This document shows, one piece after another, positions 28,701-36,661 of a DNA stretch of 64,000 nucleotides. Below the pieces are notes generated by a model. That model searched no databases. It saw nothing but the letters and a program-made list of their open reading frames with translations, and had not been told where the DNA came from. The first letter of the stretch is position 1, and every line of letters starts with the position of its first letter. The translations under genes were made by a program, and so were the position numbers. The DNA lies in NCBI GenBank assembly GCA_963753615.1, contig CAVWCW010000008.1:434001-498000 (forward strand), given 5' to 3'. Origin of the DNA: CAVWCW01 sp963753615. Its GTDB lineage: Bacteria; Pseudomonadota; Gammaproteobacteria; Chromatiales; Chromatiaceae.

Positions 28701-31574
28701 GCGCACCTTGCCGCTGCCGGCCAGTGGATTGGCGGCGTATTCCCGCAGCAGCCAGATGCGGGCGCGGCCCAGGGAATTGCCGCCCTTGCCGAAGGCCTCG
28801 GCCAGCACCTGATTGGCGCCTTCGCGCATCGGCAACTCGACCTCGAAGGCGATGGGCCGGCCCTCGCCGTCGCGCTGCAGTTCGGCCCGGTAGCCGTTGA
28901 TCAGCAGCTTGGCGAGCTTGTCGTCTCGGATGTTGCCGCTGACCCGCTGTTTTTCGCCGACGAAGGCCAGATGGGCCGGGCGCTCGATGCTGAAGGTCTC
29001 GCTGCGCTCCAGCAGCGAGGGATCGTCGCGGAACACCAGGGCCCCCGCCTTGTCCTTCGGCAGATAGGAGGGGCCGAAGCGGTGGCCGCGCTGGTTGGGC
29101 GGCGGCGGCGGGATGGAGCGGGCCAGATCGATGGTCATCACCCCCAGGCCCTGGTTGACGAAGTAGATCCAGCAGTGCTCGGCCGGCTCGGTCCCCTCGC
29201 CGTCTGCCTTGTTCGGGCCGCGGCACTGGTCATGGGTGTCGATGGTGCGCGGAATGGCGGTGGTTTGCGGGATGCCGGTGGTATTGGCGCCGTAGGCCTC
29301 GCGCACCTCCACAGACTGGATATTGGGGTCGAAGCTGGGTCCGCTGATGCCGGCGTTGACCCCGGCGCCGAAGCCGCCGGCGCCATAAGTGACGGTGGCA
29401 TTGATATCGAGCGAGGGACCGGACCAACCGCCGAGGGTCGGCATTACGATCAGCTTGGCCTTTTCGTGGATTACGTCTAGCGGCAGCGAAACGATGGCAT
29501 TGGTCAGGGCCTTGGGGCGTTCCGGCTTGCTCACATCCAGGGCCCGAACGGTGCTGAATACGCCGCCGTTGCCGAGGCTGAGGATCGCCAGGTCCCCTTC
29601 CACCGGCAGCCCGTTGCGGCCTTTGAAATTGACTTTCGGCAGCGCCTTGACCTCCCACAGGGGACCGGACTTATTGACGTTGAACGGCAGCTCGGCCAAC
29701 ACCTTGGGACGCGCCGGGTTCTCCAGGTCGGCGGTGACAAAGCGGTTGAGCCCGGCTGCGATATCGGTCTGGGCGATCAGGGCGGTGTCGCCCAGCAGGT
29801 CGAAGCTTCGCGCGCCGGGCAGCTCGAGCCGCCCCACCACCTGGGGCGGCGGGGCGGTGGTAAACGGCATCTCGAACGGCTTGCGCAGGGATTTGGCGCC
29901 CTGGTCATCGCCGGGCCGGCGGATGCCGCTGGTGGCCACCAGGGTATAGCGCCGGCCGGCCTTGAGCCGGTGCAGGGGCTTGATATGGGCCAGGTAATTA
30001 AGCTTGTCCTTGCGCTCCTGAAAGCGGATTCGAGCCGGCACCGGGCGGCCGTCGGGGTCCTTGATCATCAGGTTGCTCTGGTCGACGCTGGCGGTGTCGA
30101 TCAGGTGGGAAAACGCCACCGCCATGCCCGCGTCCAGGGGCACCGAATGATTGTTCTGGGCGCTCGTGGCGGTGACCTGCAGCGGATTGGGATCGTCGCC
30201 CAGCACCACCACCGACGACATGGCGCCCGGCGGCAAGGCGTCGAATTGCATCCTATAGGTCTCGCGGTTGGTGCGGGCATCCTGAACCTGGATGGTGCCG
30301 GGCACCCCGGCCAGTACCGGGACCACCGAGAACTCGTAGAGGGAATGCTGCACCAGTTCCAGATTGTTCAGCTGCAGGCGCAGGTCCGCCCCCAGGGAGA
30401 TCAGGGTGCCGAAGGGGGCGGCCTGTCCCGGGAGGTCCACGAAGGCGTCGATCACCGCCTGGGGGGAGTCGGCACTGACCGTGCTGTGCAGCACCTGCAC
30501 GAATGACACCGAGGCCTGATAGAACATCACCATAATCAGCTGGCTGCGGTCCTTGCGGATGCCCCGGTAGGGGGGCGACGAGGTCTCCACCAGCGGCTTG
30601 CCGTCCGGGCCGGGCCTGACCTTGGCGATGTCGGCCAGGTTCCAGAATTGGCGCTGCCCTTCGTCGCGCACCTCGAAAAGCAGGAATTGTTCGTCGCCGG
30701 TGAGCGCTTCCTCCACCGGGAAGCCGAGCTTGAGGTAGGGCGGATCGGCGGCGGCGGCGAGTTCGACGGTCTGGCCCGGGGCCGCCCGCTCCGGCAGGGT
30801 CAGGCTCAGGCTGGGAGAGCCGGAGCGGGTCTCGGTCCGGGGCTGGGGCTTTCCCAGTTTCTTGCGGTTGACGATGGGAAGCTCCGCCAGCAGCTCGTTG
30901 CGGCCGCCGGCGGCGTCCAGACCTTGCAGGCGCAGCTTCAGCGGGGTACCGGGCGGCCAGTCCTCGGGGACTCGAATGCTCCGCTGGATACGGAACAGGG
31001 GCACCCGATCTTCGGCCGCGTACTCGGGCAGGCCCTCGACCGCCAGTTCCAAGCTCGCCACCGGCGGGATCTCCACCCCGCCCATATCCAGGTCCACCGC
31101 CCCCAGGACCTTGCCCGGCAGTTGCTCGGAGAAGGGATTCGGCACCTCAGAGGCGGGCCGGGTGCGCATCCGCACAATGCTGTCGTCAGGCATGACCGCA
31201 CCGGGGAAGCGCAGCCGCACCCCCTCTTCGGTGCTCAGTACGCCGCCCTCCTCTCCCAGCACTGCGGTACCCGGCGGCGGCTCGGGTCGGCCCAGGGTCA
31301 GGGTCTGGGTATTGCCGGCGCGATCGCGCAGGGTCAGTTCCAGCTCGTCGAGCAGGCCGGCGGCGATGTCCAGTGCGAAGCTGCCGTCCTCCCCGGAGAG
31401 CTGGCTCTCGATCACGCCGCTGCGGAGGTTGGTGACGCTCACCAGGGTGTCCGGTTCGGTGGCCCCGAGGCCGCCGGTTACCGGGGCCCGGCCCTCAGCC
31501 AGCCGCCCGACCCGCATTTGACCGGGCTCGGGGGCCGCCGGCGGCGTGTTGTCCTCGGTTCGGTAATTGAGCAC
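25755..31574 (-). CDS. Giant secreted protein A, part 3 (central about 1,940 residues)
   Basis: The sense frame extends upstream to about 31625 (VAALLDDYGNPVQGAPLVLNY) and fails after about 25874. Modules in order: a bacterial Ig-like domain (GATEPDTLVSVTN); a ZU5-like domain (GGVLSTEEGVRLRFPGAVMP); a Big_5 Ig-like domain (HSVPLDAGMAVAFSHLIDTASV); beta-propeller-like LVIVD segments (RALDVSKPERPKAL; GLSFIDITEPHKAKRIG); two Asp-rich calcium-binding loops (DLDGDGRLGLDE at about 28260-28300; DEDGDGQDD at about 27980-28010); Cys pairs typical of disulfide-bonded exported proteins; a mainly helical Cys-containing segment (about bases 26600-27200); and a CARDB-like module (VPVRLYNNGLRGLAGAEL). The last roughly 30 residues of the open frame are out-of-frame noise. 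No enzyme motif recognised. Confidence 0.83.
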   Translation of the reverse strand: MLNYRTEDNTPPAAPEPGQMRVGRLAEGRAPVTGGLGATEPDTLVSVTNLRSGVIESQLSGEDGSFALDIAAGLLDELELTLRDRAGNTQTLTLGRPEPPPGTAVLGEEGGVLSTEEGVRLRFPGAVMPDDSIVRMRTRPASEVPNPFSEQLPGKVLGAVDLDMGGVEIPPVASLELAVEGLPEYAAEDRVPLFRIQRSIRVPEDWPPGTPLKLRLQGLDAAGGRNELLAELPIVNRKKLGKPQPRTETRSGSPSLSLTLPERAAPGQTVELAAAADPPYLKLGFPVEEALTGDEQFLLFEVRDEGQRQFWNLADIAKVRPGPDGKPLVETSSPPYRGIRKDRSQLIMVMFYQASVSFVQVLHSTVSADSPQAVIDAFVDLPGQAAPFGTLISLGADLRLQLNNLELVQHSLYEFSVVPVLAGVPGTIQVQDARTNRETYRMQFDALPPGAMSSVVVLGDDPNPLQVTATSAQNNHSVPLDAGMAVAFSHLIDTASVDQSNLMIKDPDGRPVPARIRFQERKDKLNYLAHIKPLHRLKAGRRYTLVATSGIRRPGDDQGAKSLRKPFEMPFTTAPPPQVVGRLELPGARSFDLLGDTALIAQTDIAAGLNRFVTADLENPARPKVLAELPFNVNKSGPLWEVKALPKVNFKGRNGLPVEGDLAILSLGNGGVFSTVRALDVSKPERPKALTNAIVSLPLDVIHEKAKLIVMPTLGGWSGPSLDINATVTYGAGGFGAGVNAGISGPSFDPNIQSVEVREAYGANTTGIPQTTAIPRTIDTHDQCRGPNKADGEGTEPAEHCWIYFVNQGLGVMTIDLARSIPPPPPNQRGHRFGPSYLPKDKAGALVFRDDPSLLERSETFSIERPAHLAFVGEKQRVSGNIRDDKLAKLLINGYRAELQRDGEGRPIAFEVELPMREGANQVLAEAFGKGGNSLGRARIWLLREYAANPLAGSGKVRIDLPPLQVTGEASIRVTARVEDVLRFDEILVNAQIASRKACSPYANPARSSCGWEGVGEVSVPLKPGINSIVATTIDVDEEFPESLFYADLRVQEGLAVAVKNDLFLFDASGVQLMHTVPIGSAHRVSLAQGVHVDLDGDGRLGLDETEDDDELTQFHEQMNLALVGERGGGLSFIDITEPHKAKRIGRMPVDGPVFRAEYLRDQGIALVAAADAVLLVDLARAAAKDGLLDEDGDGQDDRILERVPLPGARDLRLSRDQALVTVLQWGQGLTLLRLAPCQQDLAVDASFIVKERLVNYASIQDTRDRLHQLLADNLGSGECADFPLDSDQAGSVGLLAQGSSACIWRADLACSSAYQPGLSDYDIELVVGDGELDQAQQCADALEAEIRTDPLFKVGGVSLFPVPRSALQSAYRDVAPRRGKCGAGEDDPYADLCLGRNGLLLKWLLEGEWVNDGQGKVYDGGLSLDAALDLLNDPVEPPQGDAAPPGSRRFDLASQSWVNILNAGAPRRDSHVPLLETSEWACLQDYALNAAKSRLRIKGSGIGDVPIQDPLFLKKVQKAAKAGIRAVYGHLLGSPEGNSLLLEVTREHYNSGRGCFTAVDDPDQVSSLDDFDYKPCESFTEYVASQALLSASRDLKLLGDSADEQARNALFAYEMFRRKADVGRQITDETAANEFLLRVMDYIGELGKDDDHKRRHRDNLADYTDGGQRGSNLEFCRGERLPAVSPGGKEFKLQVPVRLYNNGLRGLAGAELAFYHDSQLERSIFADLAPGESQFIAKEKKSGKPAEGERPEPERYVFEVEPKSQGAHKIQFLADPEDQLTEFDKANNFDGFYYYVLNPGAAPNPPATSGDRPEPPKELVDPPASPSCLVEGKAPPSVRLDLLASIDDQYSASLPPEGQGRLGWLLRNQGNVALEQLLIEDSLAGEIQADQLAPGQTLSSRAGLSGPQGEGAAARHQQRRRPRSRGQRYRRGLVPGQG

Positions 31575-31608
31575 CAGCGGCGCGCCCTGGACCGGGTTGC
31601 CGTAATCG

Positions 31609-32571
31609 TCAAGCAGCGCGGCTACCGAGTTCCAGCCGGTAGTCCCGGGACTCCTCCAGGGCCTGCTCGGGACGCAGGTAGAGGCTGCGGCGGTCGGCGC
31701 TAAGACGGGCGACCAAGGCCAGATGCTGCTCTCCGCTCACCAGTTGCGCGGTTTTCGGGCTCAGGCCCTCGGCGGCCAGGGCGCGGTCGAAGTCGAGGCG
31801 AATTTGCGGCTGCAGGCCCAGTTCCACCGAGCCTTCCGGAGGATCGCTGGCCACCAGGGCCGGCCCCTTGGGAGCTAGCTTGAGGTCCCGACGCAGCAGT
31901 TGGTCCCGGGTGTCCGGCGCCAGTTCAAGGTCGGCGACGGCGCCGTCCGCCAGGTCCAGCGCCTGCAGCCGGGCAGGCCCCAAAGGGACGGCCAGCCGAT
32001 AGTCCCGGCCCTCGGCCAGGTCTTCCAGGGGCCAGCCGTCCACTGCGACCGCTACCGGTGCGCCCTGCCCGGCCCGGTCGATGCGGCCATGCACCAGGGC
32101 CAGGGGCTGGTCGTACCGCAGCATCAGATAGTGGCCATCGCGGTCGATGCCGGGCCAGACCGGTGGTTGGTCCTGCACCAGTTGCAGCCGGGTGCCTGCC
32201 GGCCGGGCGATGCCAACCAGCCGGTAGCGGCTGCGCCCTCCGAGCTGGGTGATCCGCACCAGCAGGGCGCTGGCGCCGCGGGGGAATCCGGCCGGAAGCG
32301 GCAGCGACAGGCCCAGCGGGTTGGCGAAGGCCTGGCCGCCGCTGTCGAGACTGAATTCCGCCAGCAGGGGCAATTTCTCCAGCCCGGGCAAAGCCGGTGG
32401 CTCCGCAGGCCCCGGGATCAGACCCAGCAGCTGGGGCGCAGACAGGGCCTTGGGCGGCAGACTGAGCCTGATCCCGGCGGCCTCCAGGTTGCCGCCAGCG
32501 GGCGTCAACACCGCCCAAGCGGAGGTCCACCCGGGACCTTGCCGGGCGATCTCGATGCGGCCCTCACGCAA
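31609..32571 (-). CDS. Giant secreted protein A, part 2
   Basis: This 320-residue segment continues part 1 after one extra base near 32585 (sense joins as SPDLDFAPEQLREGRIEIA). It runs into part 3 after another extra base at 31625/31626 (sense joins as YRLELVAALLDDYGNPV). It contains beta-sandwich-like sequence (GGNLEAAGIRLSLPPKALS, ZU5-like) and a clear SbsA-type Ig-like domain (VASDPPEGSVELGLQPQIRL; SLYLRPEQALEESRDYRLEL). It is not an independent gene: it has no signal peptide, and its ATG is internal to the reconstructed frame. Confidence 0.78.
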   Translation of the reverse strand: MREGRIEIARQGPGWTSAWAVLTPAGGNLEAAGIRLSLPPKALSAPQLLGLIPGPAEPPALPGLEKLPLLAEFSLDSGGQAFANPLGLSLPLPAGFPRGASALLVRITQLGGRSRYRLVGIARPAGTRLQLVQDQPPVWPGIDRDGHYLMLRYDQPLALVHGRIDRAGQGAPVAVAVDGWPLEDLAEGRDYRLAVPLGPARLQALDLADGAVADLELAPDTRDQLLRRDLKLAPKGPALVASDPPEGSVELGLQPQIRLDFDRALAAEGLSPKTAQLVSGEQHLALVARLSADRRSLYLRPEQALEESRDYRLELGSRAA

Positions 32572-33634
32572 CTGCTCCGGGGCGAAATCCAGGGTCGGGG
32601 CTCAGTTGGGCCTCGGCCGCCAGGCCTTCCGCCGCCCGGTACAGGGTCAGGGTCCGTCGGCGCGGGGTGGAGATCAGACGGCTGTCATCAGCAAAACGGT
32701 AGTGTTCCAGCAGGCGCAGCGCTACCCGGCTGCCGCTGGGCAGCGTCTGGGCGCTCGCCCGCACCTGCAGTCGGGCACCGCTTCCGCCCATAAGGAACAG
32801 GGCCTCCGGGGCCAGGCTCAGATCCAGCTCCACGGCTTGGCGCACTGGCCCGGCGGCGCTTCCAATCAGCGGTTGGCCGGGCTGTGGGATCGGCGGCGCT
32901 CCGCGGCCCGGATCGGGGCTGACCACCGCCAGGGTGCCCAATTCGGTCAGGGCCAGGACAATCCGATCGCCCTCGTCAACGCCCTCCAGGCGCAGCCACC
33001 GACCCTGCCCGGGGTCGAAGCGAACCACCATCGGGTCCCCTGCCTCGGGCCGGGGAAGGCGCAGGGTCAAAGGGGTCTGCGGATGCTGGTCGTCGGGCCC
33101 CAAGTGCAAGGCATAGCTTGGGCTCCAACCCAAAGGAAGCCCGGGCAAGGCCTGGGCGCTCAGAGGCGTCAGGTGCAGGGGGAAGTTGCCGGCGAAGGCG
33201 CCGGGGGGCAGATCCAGCCGCGTCCGGCCGTCTGGGCTGTGGAGATCCGCACCCGCCAGGCCGGTGAAGCGCTGACCCTCGGCCCGGGGCGTAAGCACAA
33301 GATCCGGAAATCGGCGCAGACCCTCCTTCTCCGGCTCCGGCAGCGCCCAGCCGGTGACATAACCCGGCTTGCGTACAGCGAGCGCCTGAAGATCTGCAGC
33401 GGCCGAGAACAGATAGGCCCCGGGCGCCGCTTGACGCAGCCCGGCCAAGGGTGAAACTGCCCCACCCGGAGCTAGGGGCACCAGTTCCAGCCCTTCGGCG
33501 GGTCGGCCGCTGTCGTCCAGATGGACCCGCACCAGGTACCAGGAGCTGGGCCCATCGGCGCAAAGCGCGAGATCGGTTGCCAGCCAGCCGGCCAGCAGGA
33601 GCAGGAGGATGCTGAGGGTTCGCACCAGTGCCAC
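32564..33634 (-). CDS. Giant secreted protein A, part 1 (N-terminus with signal peptide)
   Basis: A GTG start at 33634 (a second GTG three codons on) leads into a strong signal peptide (LVRTLSILLLLLAGWLATDL). A carboxypeptidase-regulatory-like module follows (VHLDDSGRPAEGLELVPLAPG), then a ZU5-like module (SPDGRTRLDLPPGAFAGNFP) and further beta-rich sequence. The frame ends in out-of-frame residues after LSPDP; the next frame resumes as LDFAPEQLREGR once one C of a CCC run is removed. The ribosome-binding site is weak. Counting 33634 to 21242 with three single bases removed gives one frame of about 4,129 residues. It is the first of the three clustered genes. Confidence 0.82.
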   Translation of the reverse strand: MALVRTLSILLLLLAGWLATDLALCADGPSSWYLVRVHLDDSGRPAEGLELVPLAPGGAVSPLAGLRQAAPGAYLFSAAADLQALAVRKPGYVTGWALPEPEKEGLRRFPDLVLTPRAEGQRFTGLAGADLHSPDGRTRLDLPPGAFAGNFPLHLTPLSAQALPGLPLGWSPSYALHLGPDDQHPQTPLTLRLPRPEAGDPMVVRFDPGQGRWLRLEGVDEGDRIVLALTELGTLAVVSPDPGRGAPPIPQPGQPLIGSAAGPVRQAVELDLSLAPEALFLMGGSGARLQVRASAQTLPSGSRVALRLLEHYRFADDSRLISTPRRRTLTLYRAAEGLAAEAQLSPDPGFRPGAVA

Positions 33635-34026
33635 GGAAACGCCCCGGGTCAGTCATTATTGTGCCAACCGGATCGAGCGGTGGTAAGCGCTGGCAACCAA
33701 GGCTTCCCGCGGTGCGGCCGGTAAGGCAAGCGGCGATGCATGAGGTTTCCCACGCGGGGCGGGATGCCCCGCCATTCTCCATCGCCTTCCGCGATGGAGA
33801 ATAAAGCCTCAGCTAAAGATTCTAGCAGCCGTCCCGGATGGGAAACTGACGCAGATCAAACAGGGTTGGATCGCTAAGCGGGATCAGGGGACATGCTCGG
33901 ATTGATTGCGTGGCCCCGGATCAGCCGGCGGTTGTCGATAGGGTCAGCGGTTCGGCACCGTTTGCTGGCCCGGCGCAACGACCCGGTTGCGAGAGATGCA
34001 ACCAGGCCCGCCCGGGTGGGGCTCGG
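33635..34026. other. Intergenic leader of giant gene A with twin hairpins
   Basis: No gene is supported here. The notable content is the pair of adjacent perfect hairpins at 33754-33802, about 120-170 bases upstream of giant gene A. Nothing resembling a strong -35/-10 pair was seen. Confidence 0.5.
33754..33802. repeat. Two adjacent perfect inverted repeats
   Basis: Bases 33754-33760 (gcggggc) pair with 33766-33772 (gccccgc). One base later, 33774-33785 (attctccatcgc) pair perfectly over 12 bp with 33791-33802 (gcgatggagaat); both have 5-base loops. Neither is followed by a T-run on either strand. The back-to-back arrangement suits a leader RNA structure or a palindromic REP-like element. 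Confidence 0.7.
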
Positions 34027-34194
34027 TCAAGAGGCTTTGCGGGCGGATTCCTGGAGCGAGGGATGCTCGTCGATCTTCCAACGCCCGGGACTGTCGTACC
34101 CCTCCCGGTCGGTGTAGCGAAGGCGCGACCAAGCGGCGATCGTCACCACCGCCACCAGGATCAACACCATGGCCCATGGGCTTCGTTTCAGCAT
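34027..34194 (-). CDS. Small single-pass membrane protein, unrecognised
   Basis: Fifty-five residues from the ATG at 34194, which has GGAC six bases upstream; a TTG nine codons further upstream is possible. Residues 6-23 (PWAMVLILVAVVTIAAW) form one transmembrane helix, followed by a polar tail (RLRYTDREGYDSPGRWKIDE). It precedes giant gene A on the same strand at about 390 bases. No family recognised; the codon pattern and hydrophobicity make it plausible, but short length limits certainty. Confidence 0.45.
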   Translation of the reverse strand: MLKRSPWAMVLILVAVVTIAAWSRLRYTDREGYDSPGRWKIDEHPSLQESARKAS

Positions 34195-34221
34195 TTCAAG
34201 TCCATCGTCTATTCCCAGCAA

Positions 34222-34855
34222 ACAAAGTCGGTGAGTATACCGCCTCGACGGGGGGACTCAAATTCCGACGCGGCAGCGCGCGCACAAAAAACCGTGGTCT
34301 GCCCCACTGCTGTCCCAATTACGCAGGAAAGAGAGAACTGCCAATTCCGTGGCGGGTAACGTACTGATTCCACGCGCAGTGCCCGGCGAGAATGCCCCGG
34401 CATCCTCCTGTTCGAACGATTCTTCCCCGTTAAAGTCGTGGTGATACAAGCCCCTTGCATGGTCATTCGAATTCAATCGGTTAGGGAACTGGGCGCGGGA
34501 ATAAGTGGGACAGCAGTGGGTCTGTCTCCTACATATTTGACGTCGAAAGTCACCGGAAGCAGAAAGTCTACCGAAGTGACGCTTTTTTGTCGTCCCAGCG
34601 AAAGGATAAGCGGGCCAAGAAACATCAAATAGGGCCGACAAATAGGGCCAGGACCGAATTCCTTCATGGTCGAATCATTTCCAGAACGGTATGAAGCGTA
34701 AAAGAGCCGGGACCGAATTGATCGACAGGTAACGGGTAAAAAGCTGGGCTTTCTGAGCAAGAAAACCGTGTCCGACCCCATATTTTCTCCCCATTTTCTT
34801 TGGTGTCCGACCCCATATTTTCTCGATTTCTAGATCTGATCCCCGCCTTAGCAAA
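34222..34855. repeat. Patch of short REP-like direct repeats, no gene
   Basis: This AT-richer stretch carries no credible gene. A 22-base sequence beginning gtgtccgaccccatatttt occurs twice in direct orientation (34768-34789 and 34803-34824). Further short duplicates are ggaccgaatt (34651-34660, 34710-34719) and aatagggcc (34627-34635, 34641-34649). Motifs of the gtgtccgacccc type are common in repeats associated with REP-type tyrosine transposases, and a broken copy of such a transposase lies 1.5 kb away. I read the patch as mobile-element debris. Confidence 0.55.
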
Positions 34856-35914
34856 TCAGTAAGATGGTTCCGTTTCATATTCCCAATCACGCAAGCCGCC
34901 TTCAAGCGACAATACATCCAAGTGATTTTGCGCCATCACTAACGTCGCAACGCCACTTCGGCTACCGCCGTGACAATAGGCAATATACTTTTTGGATTTA
35001 TCCAACTCAGCCATGCGTGTTATCAATTCACCCAAGGGAACTAAAATGGCCCCCGGGATATGAGAGTCGTCGTATTCTTCTGGATAGCGCACATCAATGG
35101 GAATATACCCAGTATCGAGCAACGATTTAGCGACTTTCTGGTTGACGGTTTTTATCAATGGACTGCTGATGAGTTCATCGAAATCTTTTTTATCGAGAAC
35201 AGAAAGCGTACTCTCCTCTTTCATGACGACTGTTTCACTTCTCGTGCTGCCTGATATTAGCGCGTCACAGCCGAAAGCATCGCCTTCTTTCAATTCGGCA
35301 ATTTTCTGGGGAACATTATCATATAAACCAATCTGGTACACTTCAGCGGCACCCTTGGTGATAATGTAGTAAGAATTACCTTCTTCACCTTGTTTGATCG
35401 CGGTTTCACCGGCCTTAATATTAACCGTATGCATCCGAGAAAATGCCATTTCCACTAACGCAAGCGGCATACGTCTGAACACTAAGGAATTGCGTACCCG
35501 CTCTAACTGCTGGGCTAATTCTTCGTTAGTATTTTCTATCATGTGGGCGACTTCGCCCCATGAAATCAAGTCATCAATCATGCCTCGATCAACATGACAA
35601 ATAATGCAGTCACTTCTCGCAACTACCGTGCTGGTTTGTGGTTTGGGCATAAGAACAATTGGTGAACTATGTGTTTCCTCAGGCCCAACAATACTGCGAA
35701 CTTCGCCGTCCGTTATGACGTTCAACGCGCCTTCAATAACGTAAAGATAGTCATTACCAACCCCACCGGTGATCTGGAATATTTCCCCTTCTCTCATTTC
35801 AACGAAACGAACTATGTTGACTACCTCAGCAAGGCGCTCGGGGGAAAGCAACGTGAACGGCATATAATGAGAGGTCAGATTATCTAAAACCTTTTCCATT
35901 TTTTTGCTGATCAT
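34856..35914 (-). CDS. Tandem cyclic-nucleotide-binding-domain protein with C-terminal rhodanese
   Basis: About 352 residues from the preferred ATG at 35914 (GAGA eight bases upstream). An ATG at 35929 and a GTG at 35986 are alternatives, but a TATAAT lies between the GTG and these ATGs. Two cNMP-binding-like (CRP-type beta-roll) domains come first: one near residues 15-125 (REGEIFQITGGVGNDYLYVI) and one near 150-265 (IKAGETAIKQGEEGNSYYII). A rhodanese domain follows with the conserved DVRYPEEYDDSHIPGA and catalytic-loop Cys in YCHGGSRSG. The protein lacks a DNA-binding helix-turn-helix, so it is a sensor/sulfurtransferase-type fusion rather than a CRP regulator. The gene is visibly AT-richer than its surroundings and flanked by transposase debris, suggesting acquisition. 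Confidence 0.85.
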   Translation of the reverse strand: MISKKMEKVLDNLTSHYMPFTLLSPERLAEVVNIVRFVEMREGEIFQITGGVGNDYLYVIEGALNVITDGEVRSIVGPEETHSSPIVLMPKPQTSTVVARSDCIICHVDRGMIDDLISWGEVAHMIENTNEELAQQLERVRNSLVFRRMPLALVEMAFSRMHTVNIKAGETAIKQGEEGNSYYIITKGAAEVYQIGLYDNVPQKIAELKEGDAFGCDALISGSTRSETVVMKEESTLSVLDKKDFDELISSPLIKTVNQKVAKSLLDTGYIPIDVRYPEEYDDSHIPGAILVPLGELITRMAELDKSKKYIAYCHGGSRSGVATLVMAQNHLDVLSLEGGLRDWEYETEPSY

Positions 35915-35963
35915 GGGTACGATTCTCATATTCCGGTAAGAGCGATTTATTCTGTTTGACGCA

Positions 35964-35993
35964 ATTATATTTAGTATAAAATTCACCTATAAG
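35964..35993 (-). promoter_or_regulatory. Candidate promoter of the CNB-rhodanese gene
   Basis: On the minus strand TATAAT (35964-35969) is preceded by a weak -35-like CTTATA 18 bases upstream (35988-35993). Transcription would begin near 35957, favouring translation starts at 35929 or 35914. Confidence 0.4.
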
Positions 35994-36228
35994 CAAGCCG
36001 CTAAATCATCACTGACTGGGGACTTGCCGCGACAACAGAAGGGAGACCGCCTCCAACAGGAAATCCAGTCCTTCTTTCCGGAAGCGACCCTGGCTATGCG
36101 CCATGGAGAGCGAAGCGGGGGCGCGTAGGCCCCGGTGGGCGTAGGCGCGGGCGTATGGCCGCAGGTGCAGGTGTGGGCGGCAGCGAGCGCCGGAGGGCAT
36201 ATGCAAGCCCACGCGACACGCCGTTCAG

Positions 36229-36480
36229 CTATTTGAGGGAGTGCGTAGCCAGCGCCGAGCGAAGCGATGAGGGCGAACGGGTCTTTCCTTTGGACCTTCG
36301 CCTCTCCTGAGCTTCTGCTCGAACTATCTTGCTGACTCGTGAGTAGTGTGAACCAAAATAATCGCCAATCTCCTGCATCGTGTAGCCGCCGCTTGCGTAG
36401 GCCTCGGCAATCGCACCGTTTCGCTCCGGATTAGCCCTGACAGAAGCTGCTAGAGGCTGCGCTCGCGGCCGAGCCTTGGA
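36229..36480 (-). pseudogene. C-terminal remnant of a REP-associated tyrosine transposase (RAYT)
   Basis: The minus strand encodes an 83-residue fragment that includes NPERNGAIAEAYASGGYTMQ and EIGDYFGSHYSRVSKIVRAE, followed by RRRSKGKTR and a stop at 36229. This helix-turn-helix tail (AYASGxYTMxEIGxxFGxHYSRVSxIVR) is typical of the C-terminus of REP-associated Y1 transposases. An in-frame TAG directly precedes it and the catalytic HUH/Tyr region is missing, so it is a broken remnant. The remaining bases 36009-36228 and 36481-36661 show nothing recognisable. Confidence 0.7.
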
Positions 36481-36661
36481 CTAAGGGACCGCGTAGGCCG
36501 CGCCCGGGACCTTGCGTATCATCCGCTCTACAATTGCCTCGGACCCAAGAAACACTTGATGTTTGAGTTGCGTCCAGGGAGGTGGTTCGATCTCAGAAAA
36601 ACACTCGCGTGTGAAATGCGCAACTCGGGTCTAGCCGGCGGTCTCGGTTCGAGGCTCCAAA

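Noticed and set aside
21242..33634. Calling giant gene A a pseudogene
   Set aside because: Only three single-base breaks in over 12 kb, no internal stops otherwise, and a break of the same kind in essential nusA; sequence error fits better.
36009..36212. 67-codon minus-strand frame beside the transposase remnant
   Set aside because: His/Arg/Ala-rich sequence without features; likely debris.
36635..36647. 13-base match ccggcggtctcgg also present at 58096-58108
   Set aside because: Matches of this length are expected by chance in 64 kb of GC-rich DNA; no extended similarity.
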